A program made the translations under genes and the position numbers. This document shows, in pieces, positions 16,447-25,394 of a stretch of DNA of 64,000 nt. The number at the start of each line of letters is the position of its first letter. Position 1 is the first letter of the stretch. Source of the DNA: Massilia sp. CF038 (GTDB taxonomy: Bacteria; Pseudomonadota; Gammaproteobacteria; Burkholderiales; Burkholderiaceae_D); the NCBI RefSeq assembly GCF_900129765.1, contig NZ_FQWU01000007.1:37704-101703 (forward strand), written 5' to 3'. The notes below the pieces were generated by a model, which saw only the letters and a list, made by a program, of their open reading frames with translations, did no database searches and was not told where the DNA came from.

Positions 16447-18203
16447 TGCGCGCGCCCCTGCTGCTTGCGGCCGCACTGGCCGCCGCCTTCCCGTGCGCGC
16501 TTGCCGCACCGGCGGCCAACACCTCAATGATTCCGCCGCTGGCGCATTTCGCGGTGCAGGCACAAGCCATGCCAGCCGTGATCCAGCGCTACCAGCTCGA
16601 TTACGCCAGCCTGGATCACAAGTACACCGTCGCCAACGGCGTTGCGCGCGAAGCGGAGCTGGGCGAGTTTTACCAGCAATGGCGCAAGGCGCTCGACGGT
16701 CTGCCATTCGACAGCTATGGCGTGGAAGACCGCATCGACTACGTCATGCTGCGCAACCAGATCGACTTCGAACTGCGCGAACTCAGCGCGCGCACCAAGC
16801 GCTATGCCGAGGCGGCGCCACTGGTGCCATTTGCGCGACCCCTGATTGAACTGGCCGAGGCGCGCCGCATGATGCGCGCGCAGAACGGGCAGCAGGCCGC
16901 AGCCCTGCTGCAAGCGAGCCTGGCCACCGTCAAGCAGGCGCACGATGCTTTGCTGGCCGGCGCCGACATCAACGCGGCCAAGCCGATGGCCTCGCGTAGC
17001 GTGGCCAACCGCGCGTTGCAGATCATCGCGACCCTGTCGCGCGACCTGAAGGAATGGCATACCTATTACGAGGGTTACGATCCGACCTTGAGCTGGTGGG
17101 TCAAGCGGCCGTATGCGGACCTGGACAAGGCCATGACCGATTATGCGGCCAGCCTGAAGGAAAGGCTGGTCGGCAAAGAGAGCGCGCAGCGCCTGAACGT
17201 GACGGGCGATCCGATTGGGCGCGATGGCCTGGTCAGCGCACTGCAGCGCGAAATGATCCCGTACACGCCGGAAGAACTGATGGCGCTGGCCGAGAAGGAA
17301 CTGGCGTGGGGCGAGGCGGAACTGCGTTCGGCCGCTGCCGAAATGGGATACGGGAACGACTGGCACGCGGCCATGGAGAAGGTCAAGACCATGTACGTGG
17401 CGCCGGGCGAGCAGACCGCCATGGTGCGCGGACTGGCACAAGAGGCGGTCGACTACCTCGATGCGAACAAGCTGGTGACGATTCCGGAAGTGGCGCGGCG
17501 CAGCTGGCGCATGGATATGCTGTCGCCCGAAGCGCAGCTGATCAGCCCCTTCTTCCTGGGCGGCGACACGATTCTGGTGTCCTACCCCACCGACGGCATG
17601 ACGCACGAGCAAAAGCTGATGACGATGCGCGGCAACAACCCGCACTTCTCGCGCGCGACCGTGCACCACGAACTGATTCCCGGCCACCACCTGCAAATGT
17701 TCATGGCTGACCGCTACCAGCCGCAACGGCGCGCCTTCGACTCCCCCTTCTTTGTCGAAGGCTGGGCCGTGTACTGGGAAATGCTGCTGTACGAGCGCAA
17801 ATTTGCGGTCAAGCCGGAAGACCGCATCGGGATGATGTTCTGGCGCAACCACCGTGCCGCACGCATCCTGTTCTCGCTTGGTTTCCACATGGGCAAAATC
17901 ACGCCTGAACAGGCGGTGGACATGCTGATCAAGCGGGTTGGGCACGAGCCGGACAATGCCCGCGCCGAAGTGCGCCGCTCCTTCAATGGCGACTACCCGC
18001 CGCTGTACCAGGCCGGCTACATGATTGGCGCGCTGCAGCTGCGTGCCATGAAGCGCGAGCTGGTCGATACAGGCAAGATGAGCCTGCTTGACTTCCATGA
18101 CCAGATTCTGATGGGCGGCATGCTGCCGCAGGAACTGGTCCGGGCGCGCTTGAAAGGCGAGACCATCCCACGCGATTTCAAGCCTGGCTGGCGCTTCTAT
18201 TAA
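16446..18203 (+). CDS. DUF885 family exported metallopeptidase-like protein (first copy)
   Basis: 585-residue DUF885 protein with a signal peptide (LLLAAALAAAFPCALAAPA). The zinc-site signature VHHELIPGHHLQMF near residue 410 and the downstream glutamate in FFVEGWAVYWEM match the family's HExxxGHH...EGW pattern seen in peptidase-like members. Most of the chain is predicted helical. Its ATG overlaps the TGA of the upstream binding-protein gene by one base, so the two are co-translated. The second DUF885 gene downstream is only distantly similar, so this is an old paralogue pair or independent acquisition rather than a recent tandem copy. The biological substrate is unknown. Confidence 0.85.
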   Translation: MRAPLLLAAALAAAFPCALAAPAANTSMIPPLAHFAVQAQAMPAVIQRYQLDYASLDHKYTVANGVAREAELGEFYQQWRKALDGLPFDSYGVEDRIDYVMLRNQIDFELRELSARTKRYAEAAPLVPFARPLIELAEARRMMRAQNGQQAAALLQASLATVKQAHDALLAGADINAAKPMASRSVANRALQIIATLSRDLKEWHTYYEGYDPTLSWWVKRPYADLDKAMTDYAASLKERLVGKESAQRLNVTGDPIGRDGLVSALQREMIPYTPEELMALAEKELAWGEAELRSAAAEMGYGNDWHAAMEKVKTMYVAPGEQTAMVRGLAQEAVDYLDANKLVTIPEVARRSWRMDMLSPEAQLISPFFLGGDTILVSYPTDGMTHEQKLMTMRGNNPHFSRATVHHELIPGHHLQMFMADRYQPQRRAFDSPFFVEGWAVYWEMLLYERKFAVKPEDRIGMMFWRNHRAARILFSLGFHMGKITPEQAVDMLIKRVGHEPDNARAEVRRSFNGDYPPLYQAGYMIGALQLRAMKRELVDTGKMSLLDFHDQILMGGMLPQELVRARLKGETIPRDFKPGWRFY

Positions 18204-18215
18204 TCTGCACATAAA

Positions 18216-18242
18216 AAAGCCGCCCCAGAAGGGAGCGGCTTT
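18216..18242 (+). terminator. Rho-independent terminator after first DUF885 gene
   Basis: AAAGCCGC (18216-18223) pairs with GCGGCTTT (18235-18242), starting 12 bases past the stop codon, with A- and T-rich flanks. The following 18243-18502 gap shows nothing I can name and presumably carries the promoter of the next gene. Confidence 0.8.
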
Positions 18243-18502
18243 AATGGCAGAGGCGCATGGCTTCAGCGCGGCGCGCTACAAAGCCCGGCTTGCCGGGTCC
18301 TGACGGCATGTTTAAACAAGCTTGCCGGCTAGGAAGAAGTTAATACAAAAATACCTGGCAAATAATACGCCTCGTTTTGGCTGTTCGACAGCGAAAATAT
18401 CAATCGGACCGCCCCGATTCCATAAGCCAAGGCTATCGCATTCCAACTTGCGCGGAATCGCGTATCCTAGTGGCCGCTTCCTTACTCAACCCGGAAAACC
18501 GC

Positions 18503-20317
18503 ATGAAGAAAAGCCTTACCCTGAGCGCCTTGTGCGCGGCCCTGACTTTTGCATTTGCTCCCGCGACCGCCACCAGCGCGCCGCCGGCGGGCAAGGTCTC
18601 TGGCGCCGTGGCCGACCAGGCCCGCCAGCAGCTGGACCAGATCGCCGACCAGTATTACCAGGCCCTGGCGCGTTTCGAGCCCGTGGGCGCCACCGAAAAT
18701 GGCGACAACCGCTTCGATGACCAAATCGGCATGAGCATTTCGCCGACCATGCGTGCGCGCCAGTTCGCGCTGTACCGCAGCTTCCAGAAGCGCCTGCACG
18801 CAATCGACCGCATGACGCTGGACCTGGGTGCGCAAACCAATTACGACGTGCTGGACTTCGAACTCAATTCAGCGCTCAGCTTTGAACACATTCCAGACCA
18901 CCTGCTGCCGATCAATCAGATGTCGAGCATGCCCGTCACCCTGGCCAACTACGCCGGTGGCGAAGCCGGCCAGCGCCTCACCACGGTGAAGGAATACAAG
19001 GCGTACCTGAACCGGCTGAACCAGTTGCCGGCCTGGATAGATCAGGCCATCGTGAACATGCGCGAAGGGATGCGCACTGGCGTGGTGATGCAAAAGGCGC
19101 CGCTGGTGTCTGCCCTGCCGCAGTTCCAGAAGCTGGTCAGCAAAACAGCGGAAGAGAACATCTTCTACACCCCGATCAAAAAGCTGCCGCCCGCCTTCAG
19201 CGCGAAGGACAAGGCGGCGCTGACCAAGGCCTACCGCAGCGCGATCGACATCAAGCTCAATCCGGCGCTGGCACGTCTGGCCGCCTTCCTGGAGCAGGAT
19301 TACCTGCCCAAGGCCCGCACCAGCACCGGCTGGAGTGCGCTGCCGAACGGCGCCGCCTGGTATCAGCTGAACGTGGCAGCGCAAACCACCACTGACATGA
19401 AGCCCGAGCAGATCCACGCGATCGGCCTGAAGGAAGTAGCACGCATCCAGGGCGAGTACGCGATCGTGGGACCGAAGATGGGTTACACGGGTCCTGCCGC
19501 CGGTTTGCCAGCCTGGGTGGCAGCGCAAGACAAATACCGCCCGTTCAAGACCGAGCAGGAAGTCATTGACGTGTACAAGAAGCTCGACGCCGTGTTGCGC
19601 ACCAAGCTGCCCGCGCTGTTTACCCTGACGCCGAAAGCACCGCTGGACCTGCGCCTGGAGCCTGAGCTGAGCCGCGCCACCGCGTCCGACCATTACACTG
19701 CGCCTGCGGCTGACGGCTCGCGCCCCGGCGTGTTCTGGTCAGTGGTGAATGACCCAACCCAGTACGGCAGCACCGGTATGGTGACGCTGTTCCTGCACGA
19801 AGGCCAGCCTGGCCACCACTTCCATATCGCCCTGCTGCAGGAATTGAACTTGCCTGACTTCCGCAAGTTTGGCGGCAATAACGCCTATACCGAAGGCTGG
19901 GCGCTGTACGCGGAAACGCTGGGCAAGGAGATGGGCCTGTTCGACAAGCCGGAAGATTATTTCGGCCACTTGAACGACGAGATGCTGCGCGCGGCGCGTC
20001 TGGTGGTCGATACGGGCATGCACGCCAAGGGATGGACGCGTGAACAGGCGATTCAGTATTACCGCGATACGCTGGGCTATCCGGAAGCACTGGCCCGGAG
20101 TGAGATTGAACGCTACATGGTGTGGCCGGGTCAGGCGCTGGGCTACAAGATCGGTGCGCTGAAGATCGCGGAGCTGCGCAAGCGCGCGGAGACCGCACTG
20201 GGCAGCAAGTTCAGCCTGCCGAAGTTCCACGAGGTGGTGCTGGAAAATGGCACGCTGCCATTGGCGCTGCTGGAGAAGAAGGTGGATCGCTGGATTGTGA
20301 AGGCGCAGGTGCAGTAA
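18503..20317 (+). CDS. DUF885 family exported metallopeptidase-like protein (second copy)
   Basis: 604-residue DUF885 protein. Start at 18503 (MKKSLTLSALCAALTFAFAP) gives a clear signal peptide and has GGA upstream; the open frame extends to 18377 without coding character. The zinc-site motif is LFLHEGQPGHHFHIALLQ near residue 435, with the third ligand region NAYTEGWALYAETLGKEMG 35 residues later, and a conserved C-terminal block (WPGQALGYKIGALKIAELR). The last 84 bases of the gene, stop included, are repeated downstream as part of a tandem duplication, but the gene itself is intact. It ends convergently with the M14 peptidase gene. Confidence 0.85.
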   Translation: MKKSLTLSALCAALTFAFAPATATSAPPAGKVSGAVADQARQQLDQIADQYYQALARFEPVGATENGDNRFDDQIGMSISPTMRARQFALYRSFQKRLHAIDRMTLDLGAQTNYDVLDFELNSALSFEHIPDHLLPINQMSSMPVTLANYAGGEAGQRLTTVKEYKAYLNRLNQLPAWIDQAIVNMREGMRTGVVMQKAPLVSALPQFQKLVSKTAEENIFYTPIKKLPPAFSAKDKAALTKAYRSAIDIKLNPALARLAAFLEQDYLPKARTSTGWSALPNGAAWYQLNVAAQTTTDMKPEQIHAIGLKEVARIQGEYAIVGPKMGYTGPAAGLPAWVAAQDKYRPFKTEQEVIDVYKKLDAVLRTKLPALFTLTPKAPLDLRLEPELSRATASDHYTAPAADGSRPGVFWSVVNDPTQYGSTGMVTLFLHEGQPGHHFHIALLQELNLPDFRKFGGNNAYTEGWALYAETLGKEMGLFDKPEDYFGHLNDEMLRAARLVVDTGMHAKGWTREQAIQYYRDTLGYPEALARSEIERYMVWPGQALGYKIGALKIAELRKRAETALGSKFSLPKFHEVVLENGTLPLALLEKKVDRWIVKAQVQ

Positions 20318-20440
20318 ACCACACATCGTCCTCGCGGAGGTGCTGGCGCATGCGCCAGCCCCATAGCACGCAAAACAACTTCGGTAACGTGGAATAGGTC
20401 CCCGCCTTCGCGAGGACGATGTGGTGGTGACTTTTACAAA
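20234..20440 (+). repeat. Tandem duplication unit 1 (DUF885 gene 3' end plus palindromic element)
   Basis: Unit 1 runs from GTGGTGCTGG inside the DUF885 gene through its stop and a palindromic element to CTTTTACA. The same order recurs in unit 2, offset by 207 bases. The coding parts differ by one substitution and a one-base deletion over about 86 bases. Confidence 0.85.
20323..20422. repeat. Dispersed palindromic element, copy A
   Basis: Outer arms ACATCGTCCTCGCG (from 20323) and CGCGAGGACGATGT (to 20422) are reverse complements. Inside is an 18-base perfect palindrome, GCTGGCGCATGCGCCAGC, at 20342-20359. It belongs to the same REP/MITE-like family as 20528-20614, 55618-55697 and 62545-62632. 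Confidence 0.85.
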
Positions 20441-20630
20441 GTGGTGCTGGAAAATGGCACGCTGCCATTGGCACTGCTGGAGAAGAAGTGGATCGCTGGA
20501 TTGTGAAGGCGCAGGTGCAGTAAACCGACATCGTCCGCGCGGAGGCGGGGACCGATTCCACGTTACCGAAGTTGTTTTACGTGGAATAGGTCCCCGCCTT
20601 CGCGAGGACGATGTAGGGTGGCTTTTACAT
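20441..20630 (+). repeat. Tandem duplication unit 2 (orphan copy of gene 3' end plus palindromic element)
   Basis: Begins with a non-coding copy of the last DUF885 codons and stop (20441-20526), then palindromic element copy B, then GGCTTTTACAT running into the M14 peptidase gene end. The coding piece carries one substitution (GGCACTG for GGCGCTG) and one missing G, so it is a remnant with no function expected. Confidence 0.85.
20528..20614. repeat. Dispersed palindromic element, copy B
   Basis: Arms ACATCGTCC...GGCGGGGACC and GGTCCCCGCC...GGACGATGT are near-perfect inverted repeats. An inner pair ATTCCACGT / ACGTGGAAT encloses a loop whose sequence is the reverse complement of the matching stretch in copy A. 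Confidence 0.85.
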
Positions 20631-22313
20631 GACCGACAGCACCGGATAGCGGCGCCATTCCGGTTCGACATAGCGCTGGCAGTTCGCAAAGATAAAATCA
20701 AGCACGGCTTCCTGGTTCGACAGCAGCGCCGGATTGGCCGTCTTCCACTGTTCGAACTTCTCGCGCAAGGCTGGTTCATCGCGCAGCAATTCGACGGCGT
20801 GGTCTTCAAACACGTAATCCGAATACGCCTCTTTCTTTTCCAGCACGCTGTTGAAGAAGCCCCAGCGGAAGAAGCTGTCGTGGCCCTGCGGTTCCAGCGT
20901 CTCAATCGCGTAGCGCGCCTGATCCTGATCCAGTGGCACCCACCAGTCACCGGCGCGCAGCAGCAAATTCGCTGTGCGTTTTTCAAGCTGTACGTCGTCA
21001 TGGAACATGTGCCCTTCATAGGCACCCGGGCGCGATACCACCGACTTGATATGGTAGTACTGGACCTCGACGACCTTGTCGGCGTCGATACGCTCCATCG
21101 CCACGCCATTCCACTGCAGACGCTCGACGACTTCACGCCATGCCTGCGGCACCACGTAGGCGCGCGGCACAGTTACGTGAATATCGGCCGGGAAGTGGTT
21201 GAAGTAGGCGATATCTCGTTCCCAGGGTTCGCTGCGGTCGTATGACAGACGCTGATAGTTCCCCAGCACGCTGGCGCTGTATTTGGCTGCATAGCCGCTG
21301 AAGCGGAAGCTGGACGGCTTGCTCTCGTCCATGGACCAGTGCACCGGCCATTCGTGGCGCGCCTTGCCTGCCTCGCGCGCGGCGCGGCGCAGTTCCTGGA
21401 TGGTGGTGGCGTTGGCGATGGTGAAGTCAAGCACCGTCTCGACCAGCGCGCGCATGGACTCATAGCGGTCGGCGAAGGGCTTGAGCATGTGCGTCTCGGG
21501 CATGAAGCCGATCGTGTGGTGCAGGGCCGCGAAGCCGGTCGAGAAGCGTGGCGTTTCGAGGAACTCGGCGATCCCGTGGTCCGGGCTGTCCTTGACCGGA
21601 TTGACGTACGGGCAGGTGGGCCAGCCGCGTTTTGCCATCTCGGCAAACAGATGCGGCAGCATGGTCTGCTGCAGGAAGCTGCCCAGCGCACCACCGAGTT
21701 TGTCGGTCTGGGTGTGGATCAGGGTCATGGTGTAGGGGTAGTCGGCACCGTTGGAGGTGTGCGTGTCGACCATCACGTCCGGGTCCCAGGCGGTAAACAG
21801 CTTGTTGAATACCTGGGCGGTCAGCGTGTCGCATTTGACGAAGTCGCGATTCAAGTCCAGGTGTCGCGCATTGCCGCGGAAGCCAAACTGCTCCGGCCCG
21901 TCCTGGTTCACGCGCGAGGTATTGGCGCGGTTGATGCTGCCGTCAACGTTGTACAGGGGGACGAACAGGAAGACCGTCTTGCCCAGTGCGGCCAGGCGCG
22001 CCGGCTGCAGGCAGAAGTCGCGCACCAGCGCCATGCAGGCGTCCACGCCTTCCGGTTCACCAGGGTGGATGCCGTTATTGTTGAAGAAGACCGGCCGGCC
22101 TTCGCGCTTGAGCTGGGCGCGATCGAACACGCCATCGGCCGTGACCACGCCGGCATAAATCGGCAAGCCGGCGTCGGAGGTGCCCACCACTTCGAAGCGC
22201 AGCACGCTCGGATAGCGTTGCGCCAGATCCTGGTACCAGGCGATGCATTCGGCCAGGGTGGTGGTCTGATTCTTGTTGCCCTGCTCGTAGGGCGTGCGCA
22301 GTTCTTGGGTCAT
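20625..22313 (-). CDS. M14 family zinc carboxypeptidase-like protein
   Basis: 562-residue protein with an N-terminal M14 metallocarboxypeptidase domain. The zinc motif HxxE is H83-P-G-E86 in NNNGIHPGEPEGVDA, the third zinc ligand lies in VMVDTHTSNGADYP, and the glutamate in FMPETHMLKPFADRYESM is a candidate catalytic base. The C-terminal 230 residues are a family-specific extension. No signal peptide is visible, so it is predicted cytoplasmic. It begins 11 bases after the histidine kinase stop codon on the same strand, so it is probably the last gene of that operon. Likely role: trimming of peptides or peptidoglycan fragments; substrate unknown. Confidence 0.85.
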   Translation of the reverse strand: MTQELRTPYEQGNKNQTTTLAECIAWYQDLAQRYPSVLRFEVVGTSDAGLPIYAGVVTADGVFDRAQLKREGRPVFFNNNGIHPGEPEGVDACMALVRDFCLQPARLAALGKTVFLFVPLYNVDGSINRANTSRVNQDGPEQFGFRGNARHLDLNRDFVKCDTLTAQVFNKLFTAWDPDVMVDTHTSNGADYPYTMTLIHTQTDKLGGALGSFLQQTMLPHLFAEMAKRGWPTCPYVNPVKDSPDHGIAEFLETPRFSTGFAALHHTIGFMPETHMLKPFADRYESMRALVETVLDFTIANATTIQELRRAAREAGKARHEWPVHWSMDESKPSSFRFSGYAAKYSASVLGNYQRLSYDRSEPWERDIAYFNHFPADIHVTVPRAYVVPQAWREVVERLQWNGVAMERIDADKVVEVQYYHIKSVVSRPGAYEGHMFHDDVQLEKRTANLLLRAGDWWVPLDQDQARYAIETLEPQGHDSFFRWGFFNSVLEKKEAYSDYVFEDHAVELLRDEPALREKFEQWKTANPALLSNQEAVLDFIFANCQRYVEPEWRRYPVLSVM

Positions 22314-22324
22314 GGTGGTGTTGT

Positions 22325-23827
22325 TTAAGTCGTGACTTCGGTTTCAATCGGCAGCGTGATCGAAATCACGGTGCCATGGTCTGGCTCGGAGCTGAAGGCG
22401 ATTTTGCCGCCCAGCGCATACACGCGTTCGCGCATGCCGATAATGCCGATGCCGCTCGATGCGGTACCGGTGCTGAAGCCGGCGCCATCGTCGTCGATTT
22501 CGATGTGCAGCATGTCGCCCGCGTCGGACAGCATGAGCGACACCTCGGCGTGCGTGGCGCCAGCGTGCTTGAGCACATTCGACAGCGCTTCCTGAATGAT
22601 GCGGTAGGCGGAAATGGCCAGCTCGTTGCCCAGGCCGGAAAAGTCGCCTTCGGAATGGAATTCGAAGTGGCACTCCGGGTGGCTGGTGTCGTAGTGACGG
22701 ATCATTTCCTCGACTGCGCCGTGCAGGCCCAGCATGTCCAGCACTTCCGGACGCAGGCGCCGCACCAGGCGCCGCCCGCTGGCATACAGGTCGAGCGTGA
22801 GCTTGGTGATCGCCTGCGATTTGAGCTTGATTTCTTCCACCGCCGGACCCGGCTCGGCCTTGCTCGCCAGGTGCAGAATACTTTGCGATTCAAGGCGCGC
22901 GGCAATCAGCGAGGCATTGAGCTCATCGTGAATTTCAATGGCGATGCTCTTGCGCTCATCTTCCACGATCGAGTTCACCTTCTGAATCAGTTTGCGCTTG
23001 TCGGCATCGGCGCGCAGCGCCTCATTGCGCGACTCGACCAGGTCCTTGGTGCGTTCGGCAACCTTGTTCTCAAGTTCCTCACGCGACTGGCCCAAAGCGA
23101 CCGACATTTCGGTGATCGACTCCTGCAGCTCGCCTACCTCGCCACCAGTGGTGACGGGCAGCGACACGCGGTAATTCCCGCCACGGATTTCACGCAAGGC
23201 GCCGATCGAAGAATTGAGCGGCATGGTCAGGCTGCGCGCCAGGAAGTACGCCAGGGCACCGGAGACCATCAGCGCCAGCGCCGCCATGGCCAGCTCGATC
23301 TGGAAGCGGCGCGCCTGCTTGTCGAGCATGTTCGAAGGCGACATCGTCACCCGCACATACCCTACCAGCTCGGTCGGGAAGGTGGGCGGCTTGGTATCGC
23401 TCGAACCGGTCACGTGGGGCACCCCGTTATCCGAAAACAGGTTGATCCACGTAACCTGCTTCATGATGGGCGCTTCGTAATAGCGATTCTCGGCGTCGAC
23501 CGCCGCCTGCGACGCCACCGTGATGGCGATTTTTTGATTGGCGTCGACCACGTCGATGCGGTAGATGCTTTTGTCTGACTGGACCAGGCCATTGATGGTC
23601 AGGCGCAGGTCGGCCAGATTGCCGGAGATGACGTTGTATTCGCTTGTTTCGGCCAGCGCCTTGGCCAGGATCTTGCCCCGTTCGGCCAGTTCCTCGGCCA
23701 CCTGGGCGCGGTGCGAATACCAGGAGTAGCCCACGAAGGACGTGAACAGAAACGCCACCGGCAGCATGGTGATGAAGGCCATGCGGGTACCGATGCTCCA
23801 GCTTTGCCAGAATCGTAGTTTTTTCAT
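22325..23827 (-). CDS. Sensor histidine kinase, NarX/UhpB (HisKA_3) type with HAMP domain
   Basis: 500-residue membrane kinase. A transmembrane helix at residues 16-37 is followed by a periplasmic region of about 130 residues, a second helix near 175-200 and a HAMP linker. Next come a HisKA_3 dimerisation domain with phospho-acceptor histidine near residue 298 (AIEIHDELNAS) and a C-terminal HATPase with GIGIIGMRERV and GTVISI. It overlaps the upstream binding-protein gene by four bases (ATGA), showing tight co-translation. The cognate partner is the NarL-type regulator two genes upstream in the same operon. The periplasmic binding protein between them may present the signal. Confidence 0.92.
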   Translation of the reverse strand: MKKLRFWQSWSIGTRMAFITMLPVAFLFTSFVGYSWYSHRAQVAEELAERGKILAKALAETSEYNVISGNLADLRLTINGLVQSDKSIYRIDVVDANQKIAITVASQAAVDAENRYYEAPIMKQVTWINLFSDNGVPHVTGSSDTKPPTFPTELVGYVRVTMSPSNMLDKQARRFQIELAMAALALMVSGALAYFLARSLTMPLNSSIGALREIRGGNYRVSLPVTTGGEVGELQESITEMSVALGQSREELENKVAERTKDLVESRNEALRADADKRKLIQKVNSIVEDERKSIAIEIHDELNASLIAARLESQSILHLASKAEPGPAVEEIKLKSQAITKLTLDLYASGRRLVRRLRPEVLDMLGLHGAVEEMIRHYDTSHPECHFEFHSEGDFSGLGNELAISAYRIIQEALSNVLKHAGATHAEVSLMLSDAGDMLHIEIDDDGAGFSTGTASSGIGIIGMRERVYALGGKIAFSSEPDHGTVISITLPIETEVTT

Positions 23828-24741
23828 GGCCGCCTTGGATGTGGGTCACGTCCGAATTTGCGCGCGTCGTCGCTGACTGCCACTTGCAGCGAGCGCGCCA
23901 CGCCTTCGTTGACGATGGTGCGGAAATAACGCGGAAACTGCGGCGCCGCCAATTCGCCAGTGGCGACAAAGTCGTTGGCCAGATCGGCCACGTGGGCGTT
24001 GATATGTTCGATGTTCGAATAGGTGGTTGCCAGCGCGCCGGCGCGCACCATGTCGGCCGAAAAACCGATCACGCCCTGGTTGTGGCGGTAGGTCGAGAGC
24101 AGGATATTGCGGAAATTTTCAGCCGAATACACGGTGCGGTCGGGCATGGCCAGCAGCACCTGCGCCTGGCCCACCCGGTTGAGCGCGTAGTTGATGTCGG
24201 CGCCGGCCGTGTAGTCCTCGATCTCGACGGGATTGGCGCCGTCCAGCAGGGGCTTGAGAAAGCCCGTTTCACGGCTCACGATGGCAGCCACGCGCACCGG
24301 GCGCTTGTACAGCAGCGAGACCAGTTTGAGCTGGTCGGCCGGCGCCGGCTCGGCGTAAATGGCCGTCATGTTCAGCACCCGCGAACGCGGCAGCTCGGAC
24401 GTAATGGTGCGCCACACCTGGCTGGACGTATATGCGGCAATGATCACGCAATCGCATTTGCGCGCGGCGGTATTGCGCAGCGCCACCGGACCAATGGTCA
24501 CGTACACCATGCGGCGGCGCTGCGCCAGCTCGGTGCGAAAGCCGCTGAAAATAGGCACCAGACGCTTGTACAGGTCTTCGGCGATATGGCGCGTGACGGT
24601 CGATTCGTCGCCCGTCACAATCTGGAAGCGAAAGCCCAGGCTTTCTGGGGAATCGTCTGGCGCCGCGCCGGCGCGCCCGCCCAGCAGACAGAGCATGGCC
24701 AGCGCGAACAGGCGCCGCCGCCAGGGGCTGCGCGGCTGCAT
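23824..24741 (-). CDS. Periplasmic binding protein of the ABC_sub_bind type, inside a two-component operon
   Basis: About 305 residues with an arginine-rich n-region and a signal peptide (RRRLFALAMLCLLGGRAGAAP). The layout, with VYVTIGPVALRNTAARKCD and YKRPVRVAAIVSRETGFLKPLL, fits the uncharacterised ABC-type substrate-binding family (PF04392-like). No permease or ATPase is nearby. The ATG at 24741 starts just past the response-regulator stop; a GTG at 24744 overlapping that stop is an alternative. It sits between regulator and kinase genes and overlaps the kinase gene, so a sensory-accessory role seems more likely than uptake. Confidence 0.75.
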   Translation of the reverse strand: MQPRSPWRRRLFALAMLCLLGGRAGAAPDDSPESLGFRFQIVTGDESTVTRHIAEDLYKRLVPIFSGFRTELAQRRRMVYVTIGPVALRNTAARKCDCVIIAAYTSSQVWRTITSELPRSRVLNMTAIYAEPAPADQLKLVSLLYKRPVRVAAIVSRETGFLKPLLDGANPVEIEDYTAGADINYALNRVGQAQVLLAMPDRTVYSAENFRNILLSTYRHNQGVIGFSADMVRAGALATTYSNIEHINAHVADLANDFVATGELAAPQFPRYFRTIVNEGVARSLQVAVSDDARKFGRDPHPRRP

Positions 24742-24743
24742 CA

Positions 24744-25394
24744 CTAGGGCTCGATCAGACCGTGCTTGACGGCCAGCTTGGTGATGTAGGCCTGACGGTG
24801 CACACCGAGCTTTTCCTTGACCGACTGACTGATGTTGCTGATGGTCTTGGTCGACAGGTTCAGCTTTTCGGCAATTTCGGCATTGGTCAAGCCTTCGGCC
24901 ATCAGCTTGAAAATTTCCAGGCCACGCTGGTCGAGCTGGGATTGGGGCGAAGCGTCGCCGCGGACGGAAAGATTCGCAAGCCGCTCGGCAATTTGCGGCA
25001 GGAAATACAGCTTGCCCTCAGCAGCATGCCGCACGGCAGTGGCCAGGTCGGCCGGATCGCAATCCTTGGTGACAAAGGCACGCGCGCCGAGGCGGTAGGT
25101 TTCCTTGATCAAACTGTCCTGATCGAACTGGCTGAGGAAGACGATATTTGCCTTAGGGAATTTTTTGAGGATATCCTCCGCGGCGTCCAGCCCGGTCAGT
25201 TCGGTGCCAAAGCGAATATCGATGACCATCACGTCCGGCCGCAGCTCCGCAAACATGGCAGCTGCTTCGTCCGGCGTCTTGGCCTGGCCCACCACATCCA
25301 TTCCCTCACCGGCCAGCGACATGGCAAAGCCGGTCATCACGATCGGATGATCGTCGGCCAGCATGACGCGAATCGTTTTTTGCTCAGTCTGCAC
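24744..25394 (-). CDS. Response regulator, NarL/FixJ family
   Basis: 216-residue regulator. The receiver domain (residues 8-125) has the acidic pair in LADDH, phospho-acceptor aspartate in VMVIDIRFG and the conserved lysine in FVTKDCDP. A LuxR-type helix-turn-helix follows (LMAEGLTNAEIAEKLNLSTKTISNISQSVKEKL, cited here in part) at about 155-210. Start is a GTG at 25394 with GGAGA seven bases upstream. It is the first gene of the four-gene minus-strand operon regulator - binding protein - histidine kinase - M14 peptidase. The 25395-25677 gap upstream contains its promoter region and that of the divergent TonB-like gene. Confidence 0.93.
   Translation of the reverse strand: MQTEQKTIRVMLADDHPIVMTGFAMSLAGEGMDVVGQAKTPDEAAAMFAELRPDVMVIDIRFGTELTGLDAAEDILKKFPKANIVFLSQFDQDSLIKETYRLGARAFVTKDCDPADLATAVRHAAEGKLYFLPQIAERLANLSVRGDASPQSQLDQRGLEIFKLMAEGLTNAEIAEKLNLSTKTISNISQSVKEKLGVHRQAYITKLAVKHGLIEP

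Noticed and set aside
19739..21136. Minus-strand frame containing repeated SSSRRRGPIPR-like stretches
   Set aside because: These residues are translations of the palindromic elements, a familiar annotation artefact, not a protein.
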